Assembly (NCBI RefSeq): GCF_036785885.1
Contig: NC_092316.1
Location: 51,035,001-51,099,000 of the forward strand
DNA length: 64,000 nucleotides
From: Coffea arabica
Taxonomy: Eukaryota; Streptophyta; Magnoliopsida; Gentianales; Rubiaceae
Direction: 5' to 3'
Below, piece after piece: positions 10,554-22,355 of the stretch. Within the stretch, counting starts at the first letter, position 1; each line of letters starts with the position of its first letter. The position numbers and the translations under genes were made by a program. The notes under the pieces were generated by a model. The model was not told where the DNA came from, made no database searches, and saw only the letters and a list, made by a program, of their open reading frames with translations.

Positions 10554-12008
10554 TCTGTTTCTTCTCTGTACCTGTTAATCCACAACATGTAAGACTTATC
10601 CAACATTGTATTTATGCACATGAACTAATACAACACACATACATCAATGAAGTCCCAAATACAACATACCAATTTCACACTAACATTTCTATTCTATTTA
10701 TGTTATGTACCTATTCATCCACTACATGTAATACCTATCCAACATTGTTTTGTTGCCCATAAACTAACAAAACTTGTAACATTTTTTGCACGCTGAGTAT
10801 GACACACACAACAGTCTATTATTCTGCCTAATGTATTTATATTACTGCCCACTCTCCTATCACCAAATTCCATGCAATCCATTTCATCTTTTATGGTCCT
10901 ATTTTTCAAATGGGATTCAGGTCACATACAAGAGGTAGCACTTTCACAATACAATATAATATGTCTTTCGTACCTAACTTTTGTTATTTTCTAGTCTTTT
11001 TTCTTATACTATGAACTACATACATCATGTTTTGACTTTGTTATATTAATGTTTTACACCTTAACACACCGTAACATTTTTTCTCCATGTCACTTTTTAT
11101 TCAAATAAGATAATACTCATCCAACGTGCTATGTGAACTGTCCTTCACTGAATGATCTTCTGACTATTTGGTTTCGCAGTGTATGATACCCTTAACACGT
11201 CGTACGATTTACTTAGCACATAGTAATTACAATCTACATCCATTTTTTCCACCTACGAACTCCCAAACCTATGCACACATTTTCTCAAGCAATTGTGCCA
11301 CAAGATTTCCCACTTCTTTCCCACTCCTGTTTCGACGCTCAAAGACTAGCACGTAATACTCCTTTGACGCTGCACTTATCAATTACTATACACAAAATCA
11401 TATTCACGTAACATCTCTTTATGCAATCATCATAGTGTACATCAAAAACATCCACAAGTAAAGTCCTTCCACTTTTTTGTCAAACTACGCACATTACTAT
11501 CACTCTAGGCTTACTCATGTTTTATTTGACTGCTTTGTGCTCGATCATTACTCCGGATCCCACGATCTTCCACTTTGTAACTTGGGTTCACCTTTCTTCT
11601 TCTTTTAGTAAACCCTAATCACAAAAAATTTGTTCTTCTGCCACCACTTCTTGCTTCTCCTTGCTGTGATTTTCCTTTAACAATGCCACAGTTCCATAGC
11701 TTTTCGCAATGTCACACGTATGTTGCCAATCTCCTATTTTTCTCTGTTATTTTCTTCTCTCGTATCTTGCCCTATTTTTTGGCAGATGTGGATTTCGGCA
11801 ACTGCTTCATTTTGGAGGAAGTGTAATTGGGTCTTTTCATTTTCAACTATTCATTTTGTGCGGGACTTTGCTAATCCTCGGTGCTGACGTTTCGTAACAA
11901 ATCCATTAAGGTCAGCACTTCTTCTATTTTTTTTTTACCTTCTCACTAAATCAAATGGCGTCGTTTTTTGCCCCTGCTAAAGGCTTCCTGACGTGGATCA
12001 TTTCTCAC
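10554..12008 (-). repeat. Right arm of the foldback element, outer segment
   Basis: This is the inverted copy of left-arm positions ~1260 down to 3. The end is anchored by GGATCATTTCTCAC pairing with GTGAGAAATGATCC at the window start. It contains two more minisatellite units and a 62-codon frame at 11168-11356 that mirrors 612-833 on the other strand. Neither frame resembles a known protein. Sequence beyond 12008 no longer pairs with the left side. Confidence 0.8.
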
Positions 12009-12296
12009 CTTTTGTTGTCACTTGTGAGGAGACAGTTCGAGAACGGTCCATCTGATGATCGTTCCCGCCCCTAATTCCAGCACTAAGGAACCTACAACTT
12101 CAAGCGTCCAATTCAATGAAAAAATATATAAAATTGAAACTGCTCATTTTCAATTTGAATAAGGATAAGGGTAAATGTGCATCACATTTTCAAGATCTTC
12201 ATTTGCTTCTACAAGGTAAACTTATAAAATTTGAGTTTTTTGGTGAGTATCATGCTAACAAAAATGCTTTTAGTTGCTTTTATGAAGTTTTGCTTA

Positions 12297-13388
12297 GGGT
12301 TAAATGCCGAAAACCTCCATGAACTATAGTATGAGTTGCACTTTGTACCTTGAACTATTTTAATGAGCGCTTTACAACATTGGTCAACTAAACAATGATG
12401 AAAAAAATAAGTCTAGCCAAGTAATTGATCAAGTGACCGATTTATCCTCCATTAAAAGTTTAAGTGACAAAAATACTCTTTTAGCTAGAAAAATTTTCAC
12501 TTTAGAAAGACTAATTTTAGCTTCATATTAAAAGTTTAATTGAAAATATTTACATAAAGGGGACAAAATATGAAAAAAAATTTGAAGAACTACTGTTACA
12601 ATTTCTAAAATCTCATCATCTTGGTTAGCACATCATAATGCCATATCTTCACGTAATAGCAAAAATTACCTGAAATCTTACAAGAATTTAAATGAAGTAT
12701 ACCCAAAAAAGATTATATGAATTTAGCACAATTATATCAGCAAAGGTTCAATACTACACCCAGATTAGAACTGGGAAACAAAATAATGCACCTAGAAATT
12801 AAAAAAATTAAATTAGTTTTATGCATATAAAAAAATTAAAGGTACAGTTCAAAGTTAGAGAAATAATTGTCATTCAAAATGACCTCCTCCCCTTCTCCCT
12901 TGATATATTGATTTTTATATGTTTTGGTAGTTGAAGGTTGAGAAATTAAGAATTGAAAAGTTTGCCTCCTTTCGCTTGTATCATAAATACATTTCCCAAT
13001 TTACCTTTTTATATTTCCAACCACCTTTTTATCTCACATACATCACATCACAAAAAGTGTTATAGTAATTATTCTAAATAATTACTTGGAATAATGCTCT
13101 ATCCAAACAAAGCCTTTGTTTTCCTTCATTTCTTTCTTGAGCCGGTCCGTTTGTTTGTTTATAAATATTCAGCTGTCAAACTATTTATCCTGTGAGTCAT
13201 TTTCCTAAATTGCCAGTTAAACTTTTAATGGAGGATAAGTTGGCTATTTCACTAATTAAATAAATGGAGTTAATTAATTTTTCTGTCAATTTTTAGATGA
13301 CTAATAGGGTAAAATGACTATTAAAATAGATTGTGGTGTGAAGCACAAATCTTATAATAGTTAGTAGGGATTTTTTTGCATTTAACCC
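12297..13388. mobile_element. MITE-like element A (GGGTTAAATGC ends, TTA target duplication)
   Basis: The left end GGGTTAAATGC at 12297 and right end GCATTTAACCC ending at 13388 are perfect 11-bp inverted repeats, flanked by TTA on both sides (12294-12296, 13389-13391). The subterminal segments also pair imperfectly (a GAACTAT..GTTGCAC zone on the left). No coding capacity. A 3-bp TTA duplication points to PIF/Harbinger-type mobilisation, but the TIR is not diagnostic. The interior contains a fragment of another repeat ending near 13116. Confidence 0.65.
12985..13116. repeat. Short MITE fragment inside element A
   Basis: It contains a CATAAATACATTTCCCAATTTACC-type segment, TATCTCACATACATCACATCAC and the terminus CTATCCAAACAAAGCC. 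The same combination (fully or in part) recurs at 42590-42712, 43320-43532, 44093-44213 and 46210-46378, so it belongs to a dispersed short family. Boundaries are approximate. Confidence 0.4.
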
Positions 13389-13932
13389 TTAATAAAATGT
13401 CAATTTCAATGTAAAACAACCAAATTGCCAACACCTCATTATTGCATTTTATCAATGTAATGAAGAACCGCAAATAATGAAAAATTTTGAATATATCTTT
13501 AATAATAGGTCTGAAATAGGAATTGGAGTACAACATGACATGTCATCTTTCTTATTTTTTATTTTTAAGAAATCATATTTCATATTTTTGGTAAATTAAT
13601 ACTTCAATTTATATATATATTTTTTGATAAATATCTACTACTTTTTTTGGACATACTACTCCTTTTTTTTTTTTCTTCGATAAAAATATCTACTATGTTT
13701 CTTAAACCTATCTGAACTATATTGAGGACATTTATTTTCTACACAAACAAAAAGTTATTTTGTCATTAGAACATTTTATGAAGTCAAGTGATACCAAAAC
13801 CTTACGAGAATTCCTAATTGTAGTATATGGTAATTTACTTTAGGCCCAACCCAAACCGTTATTATTCAAGTTCACTTTTTTTTTTCCTTTTCTTTTCTTT
13901 TTCCTCTGAAGAAAATTTAAATAATATATAAA

Positions 13933-14979
13933 AGATTAAATGCAGAAAATTTCTATGAACTATTACGCTAGTTGTACTATACACCCTAAATTATTTTATT
14001 AGGCACTTTACACTCTTGGTCAACCAAAAAATAATAAGAAAATTAACTGCATCCAAATAAATTGATGAAATGACCAATTTATCCTCTATTAAAAGTTTAC
14101 AAATATCAAAAATACCTTTTTTGGTGGAAAAATATTGCCACTTTAAATGGATTAATTTTCATTTTATAATAAAATTCTAATTGAAAATATATAACAATAA
14201 AATATATGATCACTTTGAATGAAAGTTAAAACAAAAGAAGTAGGAAAAAGGGAAGAAAGGGAATAAATTGAATTCAAAAGTCTCAACAACCCTATTTTAC
14301 TACATATTTCAAGTTAACCTATGTAAGAAAAGATTGCTATCAAGGAAAAGGCACTGTGAAGTCCTGTTTATTCCTCTAATTTTCTGCAATACTTTCATTT
14401 TATTTCTATATGCATATAACAAATTAAATAATTTAGGTGTTTTATTGAAACACCTGACCCAATATTTTGTTTACGAAAGTATGGGTTTTATTTTACGTTT
14501 GGTATTTTAAATCTTTGTTATAATTATCGTGCTAAATTCATATGAAAATTTTTCGGTTTTACTTCAATTTTATTCTTGTGAAGATTTCAAGTGAAATTTT
14601 ACTAATTATATGAAGCTCTGGTATTATGATGTGCTGAAGAAAATTATGAAATTTTAAAAATTACAATAGCAGCGATTTTTCCATATTTTCCTTTCATTTG
14701 ACCACAATAGTCTTAATTCTTATTCAAAGCGAAGCAACAATACACACACGCATACTTTTTGTTATAAAGTGAAAAATTAGTCTAATTAAAGTAGTAATCT
14801 TTTCCACCAAAATCGTATTTTTGCCATTTATGTTTTTATTGGATAATAAATTACTTGAATGAAATTAATTTCGTGTTAAGTGCCTATTAAAATATTTTTT
14901 AGGGTGTAAAGTGCGAGTAGTACAACAATTTGTGGTGTTTTTTTTTTTTTTTTTTTTTTAAAATTTTTGCATTTAACCC
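13933..14979. mobile_element. MITE-like element B, related to element A
   Basis: It begins AGATTAAATGCAGAAAA and ends TTTGCATTTAACCC, close to the ends of the element at 12297-13388. It shares internal phrases such as GACCAATTTATCCTC and ATTAAAAGTTTA. A poly(T) tract lies just inside the right end (14938-14959). No clear target duplication is visible. Two family members within 2.7 kb suggest local insertion preference or duplication. Confidence 0.55.
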
Positions 14980-15356
14980 AATAAATAAGCACGCTAATCG
15001 AGCAAATGCAGAAAATGCCAGGAGTCAACATTCAACAATAAAACTCAAGAAACGTTGCAGAGGTTTCATCTCAATGGGCTTTCCTGTCTATTTCTCCACA
15101 TAAACCCCAGGTTCCTTTAACTTTTGTAACCCTTCTTTTCTTTTTCTTTCTAATTTTTTTAATCTTTTGGGTATAAACAGCATAAAGCTTTAATTTTTCA
15201 TTCTGCCAAGTTAATAGTTTTTGTGAATTGTTGATTGAATTATGGTTCTATGGAAATTTTCAGATAGTGGGTTGTAATTAAAATTGGAGAAATTTGATTT
15301 AAATTACTTGGAAAGATTGAAAAAGATAAGAACAATAAAAGGAAGAGGGAGTAGGG

Positions 15357-18300
15357 ATGGTGCTGGTTTTAGCATTGGGTGATCTCCACATCCCCCACAG
15401 GGCACCTGATCTGCCTGCAAAGTTCAAGTCTATGCTAGTACCTGGAAAGATCCAGCATATAATCTGTACTGGCAATTTGTGTATTAAAGTAAGTATCTTT
15501 TCTTTCCCCCTTTTACTCATTCATTTATTTGTTAATTGGTTCTTGAAAAGTTTCCAGAGGTAAGCTAGGCAAGGGTGAGAGACCAATGGGGTTTTTAGGA
15601 CGGAGTTTTAGTTTGATTTTCAGTTTTTAGTTCCAATTTTGCAGACTGGTTTTTTTAAGTAAATTGTTGTTCGGGAGTGAATTTATCTTAGTTCCTTTGT
15701 TTTGTGGTTTAGTTAGGAAATGAAAATTTAACTTCCAAGAAAAAGCAGGAGCTCGTTTTTGGTTTTGAAGGAATATAATAAGCGAACTGTACTGTACTCG
15801 GTCAACAATAAAAGCTTCTCGTACTGGTGCAGTATTCATGAGAGGTGATGCAGAAAATATGTGACTTGGAAAAGTAATACTCAGTGAGGATTTAGTTCTG
15901 CTGACATGTAGTCTAGAGAGTTAAGATGTTGCCATAGAGCTAAGATATTGTGCATAATGTCATATTTCCACCAAAAAAGTTTTCTTTTGGCATCAATTGT
16001 ATTTGAAAGTTAGAGATGAACACTTAATTTTTTACATGATTTGCCTTTCGGTTATCTGATATTTTTTTGGTTAGTTTTTGTTTTAGGTGATTTAACAATT
16101 TCTCTAAGTTTTTTGTCCGCATTGTAGTTCTTCTCAGGTACTACCATTTAATTGACTACAGATAGCAATGTCCTCAAATGCATGTAAACTTCTGTAAATA
16201 CTGCACAACAATTCACTTGCATTAGTAGTAGCCTAATTGTGTAAATACATTTATGCATTGCTGTCTAGATGCAGTTTAAAACTTATGTGTATTTATTCAC
16301 TTTATGAACTTTGAATGCCAACTTTTTCTGTTAAACACTTAAACTTGAAATGCTGTTGGAGAGTCAAAGGACGAGTAAATCCAAAAATATTTTGAGATTT
16401 GTTTAAGCTGCTGTTTGAGCTTCTGGAAAAGTTTAAAGCAGTTTTAACTCCTCAAAAGACTACTCAGCATTCAGGTTGATTGTCTTTATGGTTATTGATT
16501 AGTGTAATTTTTGTAAATTCAAAAAATTCATCCTGTCAAATACTTCTTACCAATTAAGGAACAGGTTAAGCGGTCTAGGAAAATTTAGATTTTTTATATT
16601 AGGCAATAAGCATGGTGTCTAATTGGGAGTCCTCGCCACAGAAGGATAAGCATTAGCTTATGGAAAGTAATCGTGTATCTTTTATTATCTGCATCTTGAA
16701 AATACCATGATTGTGCTTTTGATAATGTGTTGTTCATGAGCTTCCCTTGGTTATAAAATCAATATTACCTCTGAAGGTCGTTTCAAAAACTTTATGTAGG
16801 TTCCTAGAAGTTCTTCTTCTTTTTCTCTTAATGAACTCTTTGTTGCCTCAAGATGGTCCTGAAATATGTTGATTTGCTGGAGCATTTCCGAAACTTGTTA
16901 AGCACCACTTACATTTCCATGCAATAATTTTTTTTTTTTTTTTTTGGAGGGGGGGGGGGGTGTTTATGCAGGAGTGCATTGCTGCCAAGTAAATCATGTG
17001 TATCTAGATCTGATTCATATAGGAAGATCTCAAATTTTTTGGTCAGAAATCTAACAAGTGAAGGCTTAATAAACATCAGTGCCATGGTATTATTATTCCT
17101 TTTTTGATAAGTATGGGCCTGAATTATTTTTGCAAGTTGAAGAAGGGAAATTAGAAGAACCATAGAGTTTAGTTTCATTAGAAAAAGAAAGCTTTTTTAT
17201 CTCTGATACTCAAACAGTGTAATCAGATATGGTCAAATTGTGGAGAAGTAAGTAACCAAGTAAAAAGTGTGGTGGGGAGGAACTGTCAAAAATCTTAAAA
17301 ATTGGGAATTGGCCATAGAAAGGGTTCTAGGCATAAAATTTTTCAATACAGAGTGATTTCATTGGGAATTTTTTATCTTGTCATCAAAATCTTAGCCTAG
17401 AGAAATAATGAAAATTTAGTAAAGATCTGGTCTTATTAACATAGCTGAAAGGGTGAAATATTCAAATTTCTCAATCTTAATTTGGTTCTTTAATGATATT
17501 GTCTAGTTATTTGAAGCTGGTTTCTTATAATATAAGCAAATCTTGGATAAGATTTGATTTATAACATTGAATAGTTTGGTTTCCAATTGTTTACTTACTA
17601 AGTACTTGAGCAGCGCTAAAACGAGCTTAGCTATATTGGAAACAATTAAAAAGCTCAAAAGTGGCTGGATTTAGTTTATGAATCAAAATTTAAATACAGT
17701 TTTCCCCAGATGCAAGCTAAATTTGAAGTAGCTTTGAAATTGTAAGCAGCAGTGTAGTAGTTATAAATCTATCGAAATGAAGTTCTTTTGGTTGATAGTT
17801 GGCATGTTGGTTGAACCAAAGCAATACCGATGTCAATTTAGCTGCTACGTATTGTTCTCTGAGGAGGAAGGCAAGATATCCATAAAAACTTGTTAGGCCA
17901 GTACTGATATAATATTTTTGAGAATCAAACAGCTATATTGACAACTGGATGAAGAGTATAAAATGCAAGAGTAACATTTTGCTTCAGAGCCATTGGAGGT
18001 TCTTCTCGTACCTTAGAAGTCCCCTACTGCTAAGCCTTACTGTCAAAGGACAGGTGCACTTTAGCAGCGGAAGAACATATTGGCATGCTTGCATACAGCC
18101 AATTGGCTGCAGGAGATACTGGATGTTGAGCTCAAAGAGACAACCTTTGGGGTGTCTTTCAGTCTGAAAGAAGGTTCATATTGATAGAGACTTGGAAAGG
18201 AGAGAAAGAAATATGAGTAGATAATGTGCATGAACTTTTCAAAGTTAGATCTCTATTTCGTATCCGCTATGATAAGTGAGACATGAATGATTTCTTTGTA

Positions 18301-20090
18301 GTGGGGATGCATTTGTTTAGACTTCATATGATGCTCTGTTAATTTGCCTACTTTTGAAACTAAGGGTCTTAGTGGTAAGCAATTCTTTTCTTGAGTCTTA
18401 TTCTCGTCCATTTAGTTGGTTTTGCTTTATTTTGATGTACTGAAGTTAAAATTTCCCTATAACTGTATACATGAGGAGTTGACGGACATGAGGATAGCTT
18501 GCTTATGATTTGGTTGAGTAGGATGTAATTTTCTGCAAGCTGTTGCCTAGAGGATCATCCATGCATACATTTCTAATTCTGTACATGTTAGAAACTAAAC
18601 CTTTCTTTTATTTCCTTTTTGTAGCATTTGGTAATTATTCAGCTGCGAACGCACTGCTTGTTTAAAGAACATGCCAAATCAGAGGGGAGAGATTTAAAGG
18701 AAAGAAAATTAAATTATATATAGATGGAAAATAACTCAATTGGAGGTTTCTATCGGATTATTCAAGAGATTAACTCTGACATGCTGCCACAAAAATCTTC
18801 GGCAATTTGGTGGCATAGGCTTCATGGTTGCAAGGCAATTTTTTTTTTTTCCTGTCAAACTGATGAAGTTAAATCTTCAGTTCTCGAAAGCACTTGAGTA
18901 GAGATGTTTTACAAACACTCCTTAGTTTTTTCCCCCCAGTAACAAGTGGATCATTGATCCCCTTCTATTTATATCCCTAATGCTATGATTTTTGGAGTCA
19001 TTCGTAGTGGTTCATTTGGGAAGTTCATTCAAATGTGTGATTTCCAATAGCAGGTTCCTTCCTGGTAGCTGGCTTTCTGACTTTTGAAGCATGTTTATTA
19101 CTATTTGGACAATATCCAATGTAATCTTAGGACTTGGTATAATCTTTATGTAAACATTTTTCTCCACTTTCCCTGTAAAGTTTCGAAATACAAATGTATT
19201 TTGCCCTTTTTTCTTATTTTATTTTTATGTACTATCGGTATGTGGCTTCTAGCAGAACTATCGTAATGTTTGGTATGCTGTTTACAGGAGGTTCATGACT
19301 ACTTGAAGACCATCTGTCCTGACCTGCACATCACTAGAGGTGAATATGATGAGGAAACACGCTATCCAGAGACCAAAACTCTAACCATTGGTCAATTTAA
19401 ACTTGGAATATGCCATGGCCACCAGGTCTGATTTCCTTTTCTTTCTTGTGATTCTTCTGCTTTAGTTGAACTTAACTTGGGATTGTGCATTGACCTCCTG
19501 GGGTCAGGCTGACCTCTAATTGGTAGTAGATGGAACTTCATCTAACTAATTTAATATTTCAATAGCAGCTTTTGTGCGTCCTCTTCAGCATTTGCTATAG
19601 TGGTAGACTTGATAGCATCAAAACTGTCTCCTCCCTTGAGCCTAAGAACCACTGCCCCGCCCCCCCTTTCTCCCTACCTCAGCACGCCATATGATATGCC
19701 AACGTATAGGTTTCTGGCTGCAAATATAATGCTGGTTTTAATCTGATCTTATCATAATCTTTCTGGAATTTTGCCTTTCTGAAGGTTATTCCATGGGGGG
19801 ACCTGGACTCACTGGCCATGCTTCAGAGACAGCTGGATGTTGATATTCTTGTGACTGGTCATACACATCAGTTCACAGCATATAAACATGAGGCTGGGGT
19901 GGTAATAAACCCAGGATCTGCCACTGGTGCCTACAGTAGCATCACCTATGATGTCAATCCTAGCTTTGTGCTGATGGACATCGATGGCCTGCGTGTTGTT
20001 GTCTATGTTTATGAACTAATTGATGGAGAGGTAAAAGTTGATAAGATCGATTTCAAGAAAACAACAGCATCTGCAAACTCGGCTCACTGA
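15357..20090 (+). CDS. VPS29: Vacuolar protein sorting-associated protein 29 (retromer core subunit)
   Basis: VPS29 is the metallophosphoesterase-fold subunit of retromer. With VPS35 and VPS26 it recycles vacuolar sorting receptors from endosome/prevacuolar compartments to the Golgi; the Arabidopsis gene is MAG1. Three exons: 15357-15488, 19288-19425, 19785-20090, all with GT...AG boundaries and phase 0, giving 191 aa, the normal plant length. Visible motifs: GDLHIPHR (residues 8-15, the D-x-H site), CTGNLC (38-42 region), CHGHQ at the end of exon 2 and TGHTHQ in exon 3, then NPGSATGA. The protein starts MVLVLALGD exactly as known plant VPS29 does, which fixes the start. Intron 1 is long (3.8 kb) and holds no other recognisable gene. 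No breaks; apparently functional. Confidence 0.97.
15489..19287 (+). other. Long first intron of VPS29
   Basis: A 3.8-kb intron with donor AAA|GTAAGT and acceptor TTTACAG. It is AT-rich with homopolymer tracts (T then G at about 16926-16961). All open frames inside are short and unlike known proteins. I see no transposon with definable ends here. Plant introns of this size often carry regulatory sequence, but none can be identified by eye. Confidence 0.85.
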
Positions 20091-20639
20091 TGACATGATG
20101 CTGCTGTTTTGGACTACATAAATTTGTTCAAGCTTAGCGGTCCATTTGCTTGTGTGTATGTTTGAGCTTTATCTTTACTTCAATGTGGATTTTCGTGCGT
20201 GCCCGCTTCCTTTTTCTTACCTTTTTTTTATACCTTAGTTCGTCCGATGATATTTTGAGAGGCTGTAATTAGATGATAAAAGGAATGAGGCTTTATTGGA
20301 TGGTTTATTCATTCATTTATGATCCTTTATGACGCTAACTCCCCATTCTATCTTCATGAGCTTTCTTTACTTTGTACCAAGTATATCTCAGTGTAACCAG
20401 CTACTGCTGCTTCCCTCACCGCCTTAGCCTTGCGCCGCAAAATGCCATCATCCTCCTATGTTTCCAGGGATCCTTTTTAACTCAGGCACTGTATGACAAT
20501 CTCCTGCATTTGCTAATGCTGCTCGAATGAAAGGTCGTAATATAATAGGATATGGCACTTCTTTTTCTGGTTCTTTGGAGGGGCCAAAGGCCCTGATCTA
20601 CGATTATATCCCGGGAAAGCTACCCTGATGTCTGCCCCC

Positions 20640-21000
20640 TGCAGTTATCTAGCTTCGTTAGGTGAATCTCTCAGAATCATTGCCCCACAAGGATCATTGT
20701 AAGGGCTGGTTTTTACCAGGACATCTTCACAACAGTTCCCTTCCCCCCCCCCCCCCCCCAAGCCCCAGCAGTTTTCTAACTTCATTAGGTGATTCTCTCA
20801 GAATCATCACCCCAGGATCATTGTCAAGGCTAGTTATCAGCAGGATATCTGCACAACTGTTGCCTTCCCTCCAAATGAGCTCCAAATATGGCGCTCATTT
20901 GCCACCACAGAATCAGTTTCCTGTTTCCGGTATCACCTTCCTAACTCTCAAATTCCATGCCAGCCACAGCCCGTACGTTATAGCCCATAACTCAGTAGCT
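20640..21000 (-). pseudogene. Broken RNase H domain fragment of a LINE-type retrotransposon
   Basis: Read on the minus strand from about 21000 the translation gives ATELWAITYGLWLAWN, then RKVIPETGN, a stop, and WREGNSCADILL. This follows the plant LINE/RNase H plan (TELWAI with the catalytic Glu, ETDS, REANxVAD). Two TGA stops interrupt it, and the Asp of the ETDS motif is Gly. The C-terminal ~100 bp is duplicated in tandem (20643-20740 and 20766-20868), separated by a poly(C) run. No reverse transcriptase or endonuclease region accompanies it. It is a short dead remnant. Confidence 0.6.
20643..20868. repeat. Two-copy direct repeat (~123-bp period) separated by poly(C)
   Basis: The units at 20643-20740 and 20766-20868 share phrases such as TCTCTCAGAATCAT, GGATCATTGT and CACAAC(A/T)GTT. 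Between them lies an uninterrupted run of 17 C at 20743-20759. Both units derive from the tail of the LINE RNase H fragment. Confidence 0.75.
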
Positions 21001-21201
21001 ATATTACTAACAAGTAGCAATTCTAAAGCTTAGGGCAATTTGCAGAAGTCAATTGCCTAGGCTGTGAATTTGTTCATATTTGCATTGTGCAAGCGTAGCA
21101 AATAAACTTATCACTGCTTTCTTCGTTAAACTTATGTGGTTAGATATTAACGTTTAAGTCATGTGCTACTATGGATTAAACACTAGGCACAAAACTATCT
21201 A

Positions 21202-21754
21202 GGAAAAATTATTTAAAATGTCCCTCATAGTTCGCCAACTAAATTTTTTTTACCTTTGCTTTTAAAATATTAATTTTACGCTCCTTATAAATTCAAGTTA
21301 GCAAAGTTTAATCCTAACCTAAGTTTCTAACTGTTTTTTAGCCTGAATTCACTATATGACTTACATGCAGTCATTTTTTATAGTATACAGAAAGATCACA
21401 TTTTATTTTTTGTTTTTAGTGGCAAAATTGAATATGGATTGATCAGATCCCACTTTTTTAGAGAAAAAAATTATTAGAGTTCGTGTTAGATCTTACTTTT
21501 TAAAAGACAAAAATAAATATGGATAGCGTCATTTGTTTAGCTACAAATGCAATCTAACCTTTTTGTCCCTTAAAGAAAAAAAGACTATATATGGGTCATA
21601 TGATGAATTCAGAATAAAATGTGATCGAAAACTTAGATTAGAATCAAATTTTATCGACTTGATATTATAAGGGACATAAAGTTACCATTTTAAAAGTGAA
21701 GAATGAAAAAAATTCATTTTTCGAAATATTAGGAATCTTTTGAACGATTTTTCC
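21202..21754. mobile_element. Mutator-type MITE with 9-bp target duplication
   Basis: The 553-bp element begins GGAAAAATTATTTAAAATG and ends in the inverse of GGAAAAATCGTTCAAAAGA. Its inverted repeats extend ~150 bp each with gaps. Perfect 9-bp direct repeats AACTATCTA flank it (21193-21201 and 21755-21763), the hallmark of Mutator-like elements. No coding capacity. A related unoccupied copy of the target lies at about 22407-22445, supporting the insertion call. Confidence 0.85.
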
Positions 21755-22017
21755 AACTATCTATATGGAAATGAATGTAGTTCTGATTTTCATACATTTA
21801 TTTATGGTCATTCAAACGAACCAAAACTTCCTTTATTTCTCCTGCTTTGAGACAGATATCGTTCCCATGATTACAAGCTATTTTCTTCTAAACGATACTT
21901 TTAATCCTGAGCTCTAGATATTTTTGAAATCAACCAGCAGAAATAGGCACAATGAATCATCTTTTAATTATCATATCAGTGCTTAAATATAAACAAGCAA
22001 TGCAAGGGCACGATTAT

Positions 22018-22083
22018 GCAAAAATAAAATTTGCATGGAGAAAAATTTGTTAATTATGAGTACATACACACCAACTAATAAGA
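22018..22083. repeat. Direct repeat, copy A (copy B at 22442-22507)
   Basis: Copies A and B share GCATGGAGAAAAATT(T/G)GTTAAT and the following TATGAGTACATA, then CAACTAATAA. The copy B repeat extends left through CAAAACTATCTA, the pre-insertion target of the MITE at 21202. A segment was therefore duplicated before that MITE inserted. Confidence 0.8.
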
Positions 22084-22093
22084 AACAATTCGT

Positions 22094-22259
22094 CTAACGG
22101 TACCAATAGGGCACTCGTTAAGATATATTTCAGGTGTTATATTTTTTAAAATCTAAAATTTATTAGAAAAAGTAAATAAATATAAGGGAGAGTAAGTAAG
22201 ATTAAATAGGAAAAGTATATAAATACAAAAGATGATAATAATTATTAGTGTATACATAC

Positions 22260-22305
<46 letters not shown>

Positions 22306-22355
22306 GGTTAGGTGAATATTAGGTATGTTAATGAGTGCCCTAAGGGCATCCATTA
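22094..22355. mobile_element. Short MITE with AGGGCACTC(G/A)TTAA inverted ends and AT microsatellite
   Basis: AGGGCACTCGTTAA (22107-22120) and TTAATGAGTGCCCT (22328-22341) are inverted copies with one mismatch. Weaker pairing (TAACGG against CCATTA) extends to about 22094 and 22355. The interior holds an alternating AT run at 22265-22302. The target duplication is unclear, so the ends are approximate. No coding capacity. Confidence 0.6.

Larger units (their letters stand above)
1..12008. mobile_element. Large inverted-repeat (foldback) element, nested with later insertions
   Basis: The first ~3.1 kb reappears, inverted and at roughly 85-90% identity by eye near the ends, on the right side of this interval. 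Base 3 pairs with base 12008, and the match runs inward to a hairpin at 3107-3142. The right arm is split by a solo LTR (3375-4104) and a hAT element (5886-10545). With these removed, both arms are about 3.1-3.5 kb. Long terminal inverted repeats and a captured plant gene fragment suggest a Mutator-like element that became an inverted duplication. No transposase of its own is visible. The left terminus lies at or just beyond the window start, so a 9-bp target duplication cannot be tested. The foldback structure is seen directly; the MULE assignment is inference. Confidence 0.8.

Noticed and set aside
15489..19287. A second gene inside the VPS29 intron
   Set aside because: Frames are at most ~90 codons, lack recognisable motifs, and the sequence is AT-rich intronic in character.
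20662..21033. A 123-codon open frame on the plus strand
   Set aside because: It is antisense to the RNase H fragment and includes translation of a poly(C) run as proline. No protein similarity.
22153..22353. A frame rich in Ile-Tyr repeats
   Set aside because: It is only the translation of the AT microsatellite within a MITE.
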